Positions 1 through 8,594 of a stretch of 64,000 nucleotides of DNA are shown here, in pieces. The stretch covers positions 1,240,001-1,304,000 of the forward strand of contig JBLWWJ010000001.1 of assembly GCA_048268005.1 (NCBI GenBank). Reading direction: 5' to 3'. Within the stretch, counting starts at the first letter, position 1, and the number at the start of each line of letters is the position of its first letter. Position numbers and translations under genes: made by a program. This DNA comes from Ancylomarina sp048268005 (GTDB lineage Bacteria; Bacteroidota; Bacteroidia; Bacteroidales; Marinifilaceae). The notes below the pieces were generated by a model, which worked only from the letters and a program-made list of their open reading frames with translations, did no database searches and was not told the origin of the DNA.

Positions 1-738
1 GAGAAATACTATAAAACAGCTCAATATATCGCTCAAGAAACTGATTTTGATGGTATTGACATCAATATGGGCTGTCCCGTAAAGAATGTCGTTAAATCAG
101 GATGTTGTTCTGCTCTTATACAGGAGCCTGAATTGGCTAAAGAAATTATTTTGGCCACTCGTGAAGGATCAAATTTACCGCTGAGTGTAAAAACACGAAT
201 TGGGTTTAAGGAAATTGTGACCGAATCATGGGTATCTCATCTACTTAGCATGCCAATTGATGCCCTTATTCTTCATGGACGAATTCAGAAGCAGATGTCA
301 GAAGGTTTGGCAGATTGGGATGAGATTGCGAAAGCTGTAAACTTAAGAAATCAACTTGCTCCTAACATCAAGATTATTGGGAATGGTGATGTCATGTCTT
401 ATCAGGATGGTATCGATAAAGTTAATCAGTTTGGAGTGGACGGTGTGATGATTGGTCGAGGAATTTTCAAAGATCCCTGGTTGTTTAATCCCAACTTAAA
501 TGAGATAAGTGAAAAGACTCGTTTGAAGATGCTTTGGGAACATACAGAACTTTATCAACAAACCTGGCAAGGCAATAAGAATTTTGCTATTCTGAAGCGT
601 TTCTTCAAAATCTATTGCAAGGAATTTTATGGTGCAGCCAAATTATGCCACCAGTTAATGCAAACTTCATCAGCAAACGAGGTGAAAAATGCTCTTGAAT
701 TCCATAAATCGAGTGTTGAATTAAAAGAAATTGTCTAA
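1..738 (+). CDS. dus: tRNA-dihydrouridine synthase (5' truncated by window)
   Basis: This flavoenzyme reduces specific uridines in the tRNA D-loop to dihydrouridine in the cytoplasm. The reading frame is open from base 1, so the true start lies outside the window; the first internal ATG (67) falls inside the conserved core and is not a plausible start. Visible signatures are the NMGCP motif containing the catalytic Cys, the KTRIGF strand, an HGR motif (LILHGRIQKQ), GNGDV, and the FMN-phosphate loop GVMIGRG, followed by the helical C-terminal domain. Which Dus subfamily (A, B or C) it belongs to cannot be decided from the fragment. A 7-bp hairpin (AGCCCTA/TAGGGCT, 812-828) lies downstream without a T-run. 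Confidence 0.93.
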   Translation, partial: EKYYKTAQYIAQETDFDGIDINMGCPVKNVVKSGCCSALIQEPELAKEIILATREGSNLPLSVKTRIGFKEIVTESWVSHLLSMPIDALILHGRIQKQMSEGLADWDEIAKAVNLRNQLAPNIKIIGNGDVMSYQDGIDKVNQFGVDGVMIGRGIFKDPWLFNPNLNEISEKTRLKMLWEHTELYQQTWQGNKNFAILKRFFKIYCKEFYGAAKLCHQLMQTSSANEVKNALEFHKSSVELKEIV

Positions 739-976
739 CTGACACTTTTCCCTTGAATTTACCCTTCTGAGAATGGCATATTTAAACCGAAAATGTATCA
801 TAGGTCAGAATAGCCCTAAAATAGGGCTCTCTGGGAGGTTGTGAAATTGTGTAAGCGCCTGTTTATCGGTTTTTTATTCCCTTTTTTTAATGTTCAAAAT
901 TCGCTTACAACTAGATTTATTTATCAAAATAATAGAATTTCACCTTAAATATTCCGAGATTAGATCAAGAATTTAA

Positions 977-2149
977 TTAATTATTTGTATAGAATTCTCC
1001 AAAGGTATTTTTTAAGTCATTTGATGATTCCACTCTCATTTTATCAAAGAGTTCTGTCTCTTCGATAAACTTTTTCCAATGCTTGTTTAATTCCTCATTT
1101 TGCATGTAAGCAATACATTCCTGAAATTGTTTCAAGACGGATTGTGGCACCTCATTTTTATAAGCCCACTGATAAAAGTTTTCAAATCTTGCTGCAATTC
1201 TTTCTTTAATAGACTTGGGGATTGCTTTAGTGTTATAATAGTACGGACGTTCCAAAATGTTGATATAAAAATCTGCTTTCTTAATGATGTCCAGATCAAC
1301 ACAAGTTTGATATAATTCAGGTAGATTATCAACGGATAAAACCGATATGGTGGGTGCAAGCTTGAATCTGATATGATCCAAGTCTCGTATGGCATCCCTA
1401 TTTTTGATAAAATTATCCCACTTAAAGCCTTTTCGAATATATTCGCCCAAGCTTTTATGAGCATCTACACTGGCTAAGATTTCAACATGTTCAAACTGCT
1501 TCCAATAATCAAGAATATTGTGCCCTTTAAATTCAAGAACCGAAAAATTGGTATTATAACGCAAGCGAAGTTTGGTGTGTTTATTCTCAATTAAATATTC
1601 TAATAGAGCATAATGTTCTTCACTCATGAGAGGTTCACCTCCAGCAAAATAGATTTCTTCAGCTTGTAGAAGAGCATCACTTGTTTCTGAAATAAAAGCT
1701 TCAAAATCCGTGATATTTTGCAAAAGGGCTTGATTACCCAGACTACGTTTTAGTTGTTTGGCTTCGGGAAACCAGGCAGAACTTGCGCCATGCCAACAGC
1801 TTCGGCAAGCAAAATTGCAGGCATTTGAAAAGCGAATATCAAAATACTTTGGTAATGGATTTTCTTCGCTCTCCTTTTTCCATGAAAATCGCTCATGAGT
1901 CTCTTGCCTTATAGACTGGCCACCTGCTTGTTCAAGTTTTAAACATACGGCACATCTTGGATCAGACTCACCCTTTAAAAATTTCTCTCTGAGATTATGA
2001 ATGGCTTCACCTTGCCAAATCTCACTGAAGGCTTGCTTGTTACAATTGCCATATGGAATATTGGCCACGCAACAGGCTTTCACATTACCATTATTACCAA
2101 TATGGTAATGGATAAAGGGCATTAGGCAAAAAGGACGTTCTGAATTCAT
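977..2149 (-). CDS. Twitch-domain radical SAM protein
   Basis: A 390-residue iron-sulfur enzyme of the radical SAM superfamily. The N-terminal third carries a SPASM/twitch-like Cys set (CLMPF, ACC, CAVC near residues 8-70) that would bind an auxiliary cluster. The central part has CNFACRSC, the CX3CX2C motif binding the SAM-cleaving [4Fe-4S] cluster, followed by YFAGGEPLM, a clear GGE motif. The auxiliary-cluster region thus precedes the radical SAM core, as in the 'twitch domain-containing radical SAM' proteins known from Bacteroidota and phage-like contexts. Substrate is unknown. No precursor peptide gene is visible next to it, so a peptide-maturase role is not supported locally. It is monocistronic. 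Confidence 0.88.
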   Translation of the reverse strand: MNSERPFCLMPFIHYHIGNNGNVKACCVANIPYGNCNKQAFSEIWQGEAIHNLREKFLKGESDPRCAVCLKLEQAGGQSIRQETHERFSWKKESEENPLPKYFDIRFSNACNFACRSCWHGASSAWFPEAKQLKRSLGNQALLQNITDFEAFISETSDALLQAEEIYFAGGEPLMSEEHYALLEYLIENKHTKLRLRYNTNFSVLEFKGHNILDYWKQFEHVEILASVDAHKSLGEYIRKGFKWDNFIKNRDAIRDLDHIRFKLAPTISVLSVDNLPELYQTCVDLDIIKKADFYINILERPYYYNTKAIPKSIKERIAARFENFYQWAYKNEVPQSVLKQFQECIAYMQNEELNKHWKKFIEETELFDKMRVESSNDLKNTFGEFYTNN

Positions 2150-2319
2150 TTTGCAAAGATAAACGAATTGCCTAATCCCATACTTGTTTTGAGGCCCTAT
2201 TTGCTTTTATTCGATACACTAAATAAATACAGCTTTGTCTTTATTTAAGCTTCCCTATATTTTCAGATCTCGCTTATTTAGATTAATTTCAATTAAAATT
2301 TTAAATAAAAATATCGATT

Positions 2320-2793
2320 ATGAAAAAGATAAAAGTATTGACTCTGGTATGTCTAATGTTCTTAGGTTTAGGTTCTCTTAAGTCTTACGCACATTGCGAA
2401 ATTCCTTGCGGTATTTATAATGATGAAGCTCGTGTAAAAATGATGTATGAGCATATTCAAACCATTGAGAAGAGTATGAAATTAATTGTTGAACTATCTG
2501 CTGCTGAGAATCCAGATTACAATCAGTTGGTTCGCTGGGTTAATAATAAGGGAGAGCATGCCAATAAACTACAAGCCATTGCGACTCAGTATTTCATGTT
2601 TCAGCGTGTCAAATTGAGCGACGATCCTGTAACAAAAGCTAAAAGCATGAAACAACTTGAGCTTCTGCACAAAATTTGCGTGTATGCGATGAAAGCCAAG
2701 CAGAGTACCAATATGGAGATGATTAAGAAATTGAATGATACGGTCCATGATTTTTCACATGCCTATTTAGGTGAGCATAAACACAAGCATTAG
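2320..2793 (+). CDS. sodN: Nickel superoxide dismutase with Sec signal peptide
   Basis: Dismutates superoxide using nickel. Residues 1-24 form a Sec signal peptide (KK, hydrophobic stretch, then SYA) and the sequence continues directly with HCEIPCGIY at 25-33. This matches the nickel-hook of NiSOD (His1, Cys2, Cys6, with Pro5, Gly7 and Tyr9). Cleavage after Ala24 would put His25 at the new N-terminus, which the family needs because the free amine and His1 side chain ligate Ni. The mature length of 133 residues and the long helical body fit the four-helix NiSOD fold. No sodX maturation peptidase is adjacent. A weak promoter match (TTTG 2234-2237, TATATTTT 2256-2263, 18 bp apart) lies upstream. 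Probably acts outside the inner membrane. Confidence 0.88.
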   Translation: MKKIKVLTLVCLMFLGLGSLKSYAHCEIPCGIYNDEARVKMMYEHIQTIEKSMKLIVELSAAENPDYNQLVRWVNNKGEHANKLQAIATQYFMFQRVKLSDDPVTKAKSMKQLELLHKICVYAMKAKQSTNMEMIKKLNDTVHDFSHAYLGEHKHKH

Positions 2794-2815
2794 AATCCAC
2801 CCTTGTTTTAATGAA

Positions 2816-2845
2816 AAAACCTCTTCGTTTTCACGGAGAGGTTTT
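2816..2845. terminator. Bidirectional terminator between sodN and the YCII gene
   Basis: A 12-bp stem (AAAACCTCTTCG with CGGAGAGGTTTT, one G-T pair) and a 6-nt loop, with A-tract and T-tract on opposite sides. It lies between convergent genes. Confidence 0.8.
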
Positions 2846-2866
2846 CTAATTATACTTATCGAATTC

Positions 2867-3352
2867 TTATTCTGTCATAGTTTTTTTTGTCAATTGATTG
2901 TGAATGGCATTGATTTCTTTTACCGCTGCTGAGCCATACCAGGGATGCAAGTCCATAACCAAACGACCGGCTTTAATAGCAGGGTCAGTTTCTGTCAATC
3001 GTTTAGCTTCTTCTACTGTGGCCACATTAAAAATGTAAATACCTCTAATATCTCCATCATCCATAAAGGGACCAGCAAGAACCAGTGTCCCTTCTTCTGC
3101 CATTTTCGTGATATTCTCTAAATGTGCCTTTTGTAATTTGGCAGCTGTAAGTGAGTCCTGACTCCTATTAGGTCCTCTCTTCAGAAAAGCCATCACATAA
3201 GGACTCATACCATATTGATCAGCCTTTAGTTTAAGAGCCAATTCTTGATTATACCCCTCAGTATTACTTGCTTCTTTTTTAGTTTGCTCTTGACATGAAC
3301 TTAAAAGAACAAGAACAGATAGAAACATGAAAAAAAAATTAGACGCCTTCAT
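2867..3352 (-). CDS. YCII-domain lipoprotein
   Basis: A 161-residue exported lipoprotein. The N-terminus has a hydrophobic signal ending in the lipobox LSSC (Cys20), so the mature protein is lipid-anchored. The body (about residues 60-150) fits the YCII/YciI dimeric alpha-beta barrel fold: LQKAHLENI, AGPFMDDGDIRGIYIFNV, and a DPAIKAGR-type helix. YCII proteins of this kind are of unknown or dehydrogenase/hydrolase-like function; the conserved His in the KAHLENI helix is visible. It converges on sodN and shares a terminator with it. Confidence 0.78.
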   Translation of the reverse strand: MKASNFFFMFLSVLVLLSSCQEQTKKEASNTEGYNQELALKLKADQYGMSPYVMAFLKRGPNRSQDSLTAAKLQKAHLENITKMAEEGTLVLAGPFMDDGDIRGIYIFNVATVEEAKRLTETDPAIKAGRLVMDLHPWYGSAAVKEINAIHNQLTKKTMTE

Positions 3353-3412
3353 AATTTCAATTTTAGAATTGTATTTGAAATGTAAGGAAAATTTTAATTC
3401 ATTTTTAATAAA

Positions 3413-4219
3413 CTATTCCCAATATTGATGAAAGTGATGAACCGGGCCATGCCCTTTTCCAATTTTATAATCCCTTCCTACAATAATAGCTTGATTAATA
3501 TACTCTTTGGCCTTTTTAGCAGCCTCAATGATATGATAGTCTTTTGCTAAGAATGCGGCTAATGCTGATGATAAACTACAACCTGTACCATGGGTATTTT
3601 CAGAAAGGATTCGTTTTGACTTTAAATCAAGAAAGGATTTACTTTCATAATCATAAAGAACATCCACCAAAATGTCTTCATTTATATGACCAGCCTTTAG
3701 TAAGACTGAGACACGGTATTTTTCAGCCAAATCTTTTGAGACCCTTCTAAATTCAGATTGATTTTCAATTTTTCTCCCCAGCAATAGTTCAGCTTCAGGT
3801 AGATTGGGTGTTATGACCCTCACTCTAGGGAAAAGAATGTCTTTGAGTTGATTAATAGCCTCATTTAAAAGCAATTGATGCCCCGAAGTTGCAAGTATTA
3901 CCGGATCGAGAACAACATTCTTAATTTTATATTTATCTATACAGCCTGCAATAACTTGAATGTTCTTAGGAGAATGCAACATACCAATCTTAATGGCATC
4001 AGTCCCAATATCATCAAGAACAGCTTCAATCTGTGATTTTAAAATCGTAGGAGGAATGGGATGAACATCTCGCACTCCAACTGTATTTTGAGCCGTAATG
4101 GCTGTAATGGCTGAACTCGCATAGCAGCCACATGCCGAAATAGTTTTGATGTCCGCTTGAATGCCAGCCCCACCTCCGGAATCGCTTCCCGCTATAGTCA
4201 GTACTCTTTTATAGTTCAT
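3413..4219 (-). CDS. thiD: Hydroxymethylpyrimidine/phosphomethylpyrimidine kinase
   Basis: ThiD phosphorylates HMP and HMP-P to HMP-PP for thiamine synthesis. The N-terminus reads TIAGSDSGGGAGIQADIK, the ribokinase-fold HMP-binding signature. Further motifs are TAQNTVGV, the DPVI strand around residue 104, ITPNLPEAE, and the anion hole/catalytic GTGCSLSSA near residue 212. The length of 268 is normal for a stand-alone ThiD with no ThiE fusion. A TPP riboswitch and terminator-like hairpin sit between its promoter and start codon, so expression should fall when thiamine pyrophosphate is abundant. No other thi gene is next to it. Confidence 0.95.
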   Translation of the reverse strand: MNYKRVLTIAGSDSGGGAGIQADIKTISACGCYASSAITAITAQNTVGVRDVHPIPPTILKSQIEAVLDDIGTDAIKIGMLHSPKNIQVIAGCIDKYKIKNVVLDPVILATSGHQLLLNEAINQLKDILFPRVRVITPNLPEAELLLGRKIENQSEFRRVSKDLAEKYRVSVLLKAGHINEDILVDVLYDYESKSFLDLKSKRILSENTHGTGCSLSSALAAFLAKDYHIIEAAKKAKEYINQAIIVGRDYKIGKGHGPVHHFHQYWE

Positions 4220-4259
4220 TTATAATTCGTTTTAGTACAAATTTTAATCTTTGAAAGGT

Positions 4260-4282
4260 AAAAAAAACTCGTAGGTCTACGA
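4260..4282 (-). terminator. Riboswitch-controlled terminator hairpin of thiD leader
   Basis: Read on the minus strand, TCGTAG-AC-CTACGA (4282 down to 4269) is followed by G and eight T. The CCTACG arm is complementary to the CGTAGG at the 3' end of the TPP aptamer. The two could therefore compete, giving a direct on/off switch; this pairing is inferred. Confidence 0.6.
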
Positions 4283-4321
4283 AATAGAAGAAAAGAGCAT
4301 GAAGATCTAGCTCTGTTTAGA

Positions 4322-4398
4322 ATCGTTTTCCTACGCTGCCATTACGCATATCAGGTTCCAGGGTCATTTCTCAGCCTGTAATACAAGCACCCCTAACG
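4322..4398 (-). promoter_or_regulatory. TPP riboswitch (THI element)
   Basis: The minus strand reads GGGGTGC, then GGCTGAGA, ACCC, ACCTGAT, and finally GGCAGCGTAGGA, in the order and spacing of the thi-box aptamer. CTGAGA is the pyrimidine-sensor helix core; ACCTGAT with the GCGTAGG end closes the pyrophosphate-sensor arm. It lies about 100 bases upstream of thiD on the same strand. Confidence 0.95.
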
Positions 4399-4404
4399 GT
4401 ATAA

Positions 4405-4433
4405 CAAAGGTATTATTTTTATGATTGTAACAA
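4405..4433 (-). promoter_or_regulatory. Bacteroidota-type promoter of the thiD leader
   Basis: On the minus strand TTG (4433-4431) is followed after 18 bases by TACCTTTG (4412-4405), a match to the TAnnTTTG -7 element. Transcription would begin almost exactly at the 5' edge of the TPP aptamer. Confidence 0.6.
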
Positions 4434-4536
4434 GAGAATGATTTGGATTCATTTTTTCACAAGATACCCCATACTTATCGGCAAATTGATGTGAAAAATT
4501 AAACATTTTGTCTATTTTTGAGAAAAATATAAACAT

Positions 4537-5190
4537 ATGCTAAGTATCTCTCAAATAGTAGAAAAAATCATTGCTCACCAGCCCTTTTTGGCTGAGGCTT
4601 TGGTCGAAGGATTAATCAACGTCTCCTCATTGGCTCGAAAGATTCAACCTGAGGTGGAGCAATATTTTGGTTCTGAAGTAAAAAGTGGGGCCATTGTGAT
4701 GTCAATCAATAGATTGATTCCAAAAATGAAAGGGAAGATTTCTCATCTTGGTTCTGAAGTGGCTGTAAGAGACATTATTGTTCGATCACAATTGATTGAT
4801 TATACGTATAAGAATTCAAGTATGCTTATTGAAAGACATACTGATTTACTTAGAGCCATTGGACCCAATCAGGAGTTCTTTTATACTATGGTTCAAGGTG
4901 TCTTTGAATCTAACTTGGTTGTGAGTCAATCATTGGCCGAACAGGTTGAAACCATTTTTGAAGAAGAAAGTTTGTTGAGCAAGAGTGGACGTCTGTCTGC
5001 TGTGACACTTAAGTTACCTGATGTGAATGCGCAACAGGCCGGTTTTTACTACCACATTCTTAAAAGTATTGCCTGGGCTGGTATTAATATTCGTGAAGTG
5101 ATTTCTACAACTAACGAATTTACCATAGTGGTTAACGATGATGCCATTGATAAAACCTTCTCGGTTCTTAAAAGTCTTGGACAGGATTAA
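4537..5190 (+). CDS. ACT-like domain protein of unknown function
   Basis: A 217-residue cytoplasmic protein without signal peptide. The N-terminal 65 residues are helical (SISQIVEKIIAHQPFLAEALVEGLIN) and look like a small winged-helix or regulatory module. The C-terminal part (about 150-217) has the beta-alpha-beta-beta-alpha-beta pattern of an ACT-type ligand-binding domain: KLPDVNAQQAGFYYHILKSI, GINIREVIST, NEFTIVVND. Similar proteins are widespread in Bacteroidota and are usually annotated as aspartate-kinase-like or hypothetical, but no kinase catalytic domain is present here. TATTTTTG (4512-4519) just upstream fits a -7 element. A role in sensing an amino acid is inference. Confidence 0.6.
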   Translation: MLSISQIVEKIIAHQPFLAEALVEGLINVSSLARKIQPEVEQYFGSEVKSGAIVMSINRLIPKMKGKISHLGSEVAVRDIIVRSQLIDYTYKNSSMLIERHTDLLRAIGPNQEFFYTMVQGVFESNLVVSQSLAEQVETIFEEESLLSKSGRLSAVTLKLPDVNAQQAGFYYHILKSIAWAGINIREVISTTNEFTIVVNDDAIDKTFSVLKSLGQD

Positions 5191-5240
5191 TATCCAAATA
5201 AATATTGAAGCTTGATATTTTTTGAAGATTTGTCATAAAA

Positions 5241-5267
5241 AAAAGGGATGCCATTGGCATCCCTTTT
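5241..5267. terminator. Bidirectional terminator
   Basis: AAAAGGGATGCCA and its exact inverse TGGCATCCCTTTT face each other between convergent genes; both sides have A/T tracts. Confidence 0.8.
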
Positions 5268-5289
5268 ATATTTTTAAAGCGATTGTAAC

Positions 5290-6021
5290 TTACAATACAG
5301 CTTTTACTTCTTTCAATAAAGAATCAACATCTTCTCTGGCAGGAGCAAGAGTTTTTGCTTTTGTATACTGAGCAACCGCTTTCTTATAGTAAGTCTTAGC
5401 TTTTGCAATCTCAGCAGCAAATTTCTCTTTTTCAGTATTTGCTAATGGATTAGCAGCTGCTTGAATCTTAGCGCCTTTTCCGAAATATAGAGAACCAAGG
5501 CTAACAATAGCATCTGTTTTCATAGATGACTTCAAGTCGATTGCTTTCTTGTATGATGCTTCAGCAGCGTCGAATTTTGAACCTTTCTGAGCTTTCTGTC
5601 CTTCAATTAGGTAATGCTTAGCTAAAGTTTTAGACAATTTTGCATTCTTAGCAGGAACAGCAGCAATACCAGCTTTCAAAGTCGCAACCATTTCGTCATA
5701 CTTCTTCAATTTTTTAAGTGAAGTTGCTTTTCTTAGGTACGAGCTAGATAACTTATACTTGGCAGCAATAGCTTTATCAAAGTAGATAACTGATTTTGCG
5801 TAATCTTTAACTTTATAAGCAGCATAACCTACATTGTATACTGTTTTAATATCAGATGAAGCTTCAGGAGTTCTTAAATAGTTTTCTAAATGAACGATAG
5901 CTGTTTTGTAATCTTTAGCTTTTAGAGCGGCGTTTCCGTCGTTCTTCAATTGCACAGCATCCTGAGCAAAAGCACCTAAAACACTTAAACAAACAACTAG
6001 GGTAAGGAATAACTTTTTCAT
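5290..6021 (-). CDS. Exported TPR-repeat protein
   Basis: A 243-residue protein with a Sec signal peptide (MKKLFLTLVVCLSVLGAFAQ, cleavage near AFA|Q). The mature part is lysine- and alanine-rich and built of TPR-like helical pairs: DGNAALKAKDYKTAIVHLENYL, AYAAYKVKDYAKSVIYFDKAI, SLKKLKKYDEMVATLKAGI, EASYKKAIDL. TPR arrays are protein-interaction scaffolds. It is probably periplasmic, as no lipobox Cys or membrane anchor is seen. The partner is unknown. It sits alone between a convergent gene and a divergent stretch, so the neighbourhood gives no clue. Confidence 0.72.
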   Translation of the reverse strand: MKKLFLTLVVCLSVLGAFAQDAVQLKNDGNAALKAKDYKTAIVHLENYLRTPEASSDIKTVYNVGYAAYKVKDYAKSVIYFDKAIAAKYKLSSSYLRKATSLKKLKKYDEMVATLKAGIAAVPAKNAKLSKTLAKHYLIEGQKAQKGSKFDAAEASYKKAIDLKSSMKTDAIVSLGSLYFGKGAKIQAAANPLANTEKEKFAAEIAKAKTYYKKAVAQYTKAKTLAPAREDVDSLLKEVKAVL

Positions 6022-6279
6022 ATTTTTCTATTGGTTTTTAATTTTTTGATCAAGGCCACAATACAATATTAATCCAATTTCAAGAAAGAATTAAAGGTGT
6101 TCTGTTTTTTGATCAGTGTAATCTTATGTTTCTATTTTTTTGTTCCTGTTTCTCAAAAACAAGCCTAAAAATAACCATTTCATTAAATAATCAAATAGAA
6201 TTGACTAAAAAAATGATGAGACTAGCCTACTGCTATGTGAATAATCTCACATAATCAGAACTTAAGCCACAATAAAAAA

Positions 6280-6810
6280 TTAAAATTCCAGTTGAACAAG
6301 CTCTCCAAAACCAGCCGGAGCTTCATTGAAAGCTTCTTTTAATTCAATGTTTTTATGTATAGCCTGAAGTGTTCTGATGACACCACCATGGGTAACAATA
6401 GCAATATGATTGTGCTCCAACTTCTTTAGTTCTTCCAAAAATTGTACCACACGTTCGTGAAGCATCACAAAAGACTCCCCATTGGAACATTTCTTATTCA
6501 CAAAGTCTTCCATCCATTTGTCTAAAAAAGGATCTAAAATCTCATCCCAGACTTTCCCTTCCCAGTCACCAAAGTTCAGTTCCATCAGTCTATCATCGAA
6601 AGTCACGGCTTCTCCAAATAAATCAGAAGCTAATGTTTTTGCTCGAGTTAGCGGACTGGAATAGTGTGCATCAAATTTCAAATCAGCAATGTTCTTTTTC
6701 ACTGCTTCCAACTCTTCTGGATAAGTTTCAAGTAGTTCAACGTCTTTTTGTCCGTAGCAAACACCTGGTTCTACATTTACTTTGGTATGCCTTATAAGGT
6801 GAAGTATCAT
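6280..6810 (-). CDS. cobC: Histidine phosphatase, probable alpha-ribazole phosphatase
   Basis: Histidine-acid phosphatase-fold enzyme. The RHT motif at the very start (HLIRHTKVN) supplies the phosphohistidine, with LTRAKTLA, ELNFGDWEG and VTHGGVIRTL completing the active site. GDWEG-type sequences and its position next to cobS and two cobT genes favour the CobC activity, removing the 5' phosphate from alpha-ribazole phosphate or adenosylcobalamin phosphate. I chose the ATG at 6810 because it places the RHT motif at residue 7, normal for the family; an upstream ATG (6843) adds 11 polar residues. It could also be a general phosphoglycerate-mutase-like phosphatase. Confidence 0.82.
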   Translation of the reverse strand: MILHLIRHTKVNVEPGVCYGQKDVELLETYPEELEAVKKNIADLKFDAHYSSPLTRAKTLASDLFGEAVTFDDRLMELNFGDWEGKVWDEILDPFLDKWMEDFVNKKCSNGESFVMLHERVVQFLEELKKLEHNHIAIVTHGGVIRTLQAIHKNIELKEAFNEAPAGFGELVQLEF

Positions 6811-7018
6811 ATCTGTCTTTATTTTTTTTGATTGAATAGACAAAAATAGTATTCTAAAGGGAATATCTGGACTATCTCTCTCATTGAATTGTATAAATTC
6901 CCCAATTCTCTATTTATTGATGGGACTTAACTTTTAATAAAAGGCTGCTACATTTTAAGCTGAGTTGAATTTATTATTTATCTTCATTTATTAAATGTAT
7001 TGTATCTATATCACAACC

Positions 7019-7687
7019 ATGTCAATAAAAAAAACAATTTGGATTTCTATTATTCTAATTTTCACTGCTTTAAGCAATTGTTATTCCTTTGTTTATATAG
7101 TCTTTGTAGATGGAGGAATTCATAAACGATATAAGTTTGAAACTTATGATGGAAAACATCAATTCATAACAATGCCTGAAAAGGGAACAGATCTGAAAAC
7201 GATGGAAAGAAGGTTTGCTAGCTTTTGCGAGAAGAATCCTCATTACAAAAACACAGATCTTTATCGAACCTTTGGTAGAAACCCTTTAAAATACTGGAGG
7301 TGGTATGAGTTTGTCTCTCATCCACGCTACCAATACAAATTCAAAAAGCCTTCAAAGATTAGTTTTGATCATTTCACCATGGGAAGCGTACAGAAAATTA
7401 AGAAAGAAGGTGTTTTTATTTATTATCGCAATGAATCTGAATTGGTGCCAATTTCAATAGTTGATTCTGTTTCATTAGAATATATCAATACCTTAAATAT
7501 TCTCTCTTTTAAAGAGTTTATGGTGATCGATTCTGAAAAAAGAAAGAAGCTTATAAAAGCACAAGAGAAGTCAAGAGTGCTAACAATCTATAATAGCAAT
7601 GATCTATTTGATATCCTTTTAGTAAAAGAAATCACTAATGATAAGTTTATAATCATGAAGGGAAAATATCAGGATTTTATTGATTAG
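7019..7687 (+). CDS. Conserved hypothetical exported protein
   Basis: I do not recognise this family. The protein starts most naturally at ATG 7019 (MSIKKTIW), which gives a typical signal or anchor segment (residues 5-30, IWISIILIFTALSNCYSFVYIVF); an upstream ATG at 6995 would put polar residues before it. The remainder, about 190 residues, is basic and rich in Lys, Tyr and Phe, with RTFGRNPLKYWRWYEF in the middle and a C-terminal alternating strand pattern. A Cys follows the hydrophobic stretch (LSNC), but Asn at -1 makes a lipobox unlikely. It interrupts the minus-strand cobalamin genes in opposite orientation. Confidence 0.6.
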   Translation: MSIKKTIWISIILIFTALSNCYSFVYIVFVDGGIHKRYKFETYDGKHQFITMPEKGTDLKTMERRFASFCEKNPHYKNTDLYRTFGRNPLKYWRWYEFVSHPRYQYKFKKPSKISFDHFTMGSVQKIKKEGVFIYYRNESELVPISIVDSVSLEYINTLNILSFKEFMVIDSEKRKKLIKAQEKSRVLTIYNSNDLFDILLVKEITNDKFIIMKGKYQDFID

Positions 7688-7693
7688 AACAAG

Positions 7694-7719
7694 AAAGCCA
7701 TCTATTCGGGTGGCTTTTA
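7694..7719. terminator. Bidirectional terminator
   Basis: AAAGCCA ... TGGCTTT stem (extendable through G-T pairs) between the convergent hypothetical gene and cobS. Confidence 0.7.
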
Positions 7720-7743
7720 TCAATTCTATAGTTGAATTCAACA

Positions 7744-8502
7744 TTATAAATGCACTGAGATAATATAAAAACTCAAGTAAATCACAATCTCAACCACTTG
7801 TTGCGTGGCACCTATGCAGTCACCTGTGTAGCCACCAATCCATTTCTGAAAGTATCGACCTAAAAGAAATTTTGCTAAAAAAGCAGGAATGATGATCAGG
7901 AAGTATTTGATATCCTGTAAAAGAAGAATGGGTAAAAGACCTGTCAGCCATAAAAATAACTGATTCCCTCCGCTTAACTTGTGGGCATAATCCTTAGCCT
8001 TGGAATTATCCACTCGGGCATAATCGTGGCTATTGACCAAACTGCCTGCCAAGGTTCTGCTAAGTGAATGGGCTACGATTAAAACCACAGGAAGTGAACT
8101 TGCTGAAATAGCCTCCATACCAAAGAAGCGAGCCAGAACAACAAAGAGAATACCTGAAATACCAAAAGCACCCACCAGGGAATCCTTCATGATCTCAAGA
8201 ATACGTTCCTTGGTCCAACCGCCACCAAATCCATCGCAAACATCCATAAAGCCATCCTCGTGCAAGGCACCAGTCAGCAAGGTGGTAAATACCATAGACA
8301 GCACCAGCGAAATATTAAAAGGTAAGACCCAGTGGCATAAAGCGAAAACCAAGCCACTTAATCCTCCTATAATGATACCTGCTATGGAAAAATGCTTGAC
8401 AGCCTCATGTTGATAGGCCTTCTCAAACTTGGCCCACTTGGGAAATGGAATTCTGGTAAAAAAGGAAAGAGCGGTAAAAAAGATATTAAGTTCTCTAAAC
8501 AT
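7744..8502 (-). CDS. cobS: Adenosylcobinamide-GDP ribazoletransferase
   Basis: Inner-membrane enzyme joining adenosylcobinamide-GDP to alpha-ribazole (phosphate), the last assembly step of cobalamin. Seen are the N-terminal FFTRIPFP motif, the acidic HEDGFMDVCDGFGGG motif (binding the Mg/diphosphate, the hallmark of CobS) near residue 85, GAFG, a series of five to six hydrophobic segments, and the C-terminal GDCIGATQQVVEI. The start at 8502 gives MFRELNIFFTALSFFTRIPFP, the usual short lead before that motif; ATG 8526 is the alternative. Directly downstream of two cobT copies on the same strand. Confidence 0.95.
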   Translation of the reverse strand: MFRELNIFFTALSFFTRIPFPKWAKFEKAYQHEAVKHFSIAGIIIGGLSGLVFALCHWVLPFNISLVLSMVFTTLLTGALHEDGFMDVCDGFGGGWTKERILEIMKDSLVGAFGISGILFVVLARFFGMEAISASSLPVVLIVAHSLSRTLAGSLVNSHDYARVDNSKAKDYAHKLSGGNQLFLWLTGLLPILLLQDIKYFLIIIPAFLAKFLLGRYFQKWIGGYTGDCIGATQQVVEIVIYLSFYIISVHL

Positions 8503-8594
8503 AGAAAGTAGATTAGCAATTAGCAATTAACAATTAGTGATAAAGGCAGAATCCTTCACTAATTGTTAATTAATAATCACTCATTGTAAATCAA

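Noticed and set aside
67..738. dus ORF start at base 67
   Set aside because: The frame is open from base 1 and the ATG sits within the conserved NMGCP motif; the gene is truncated.
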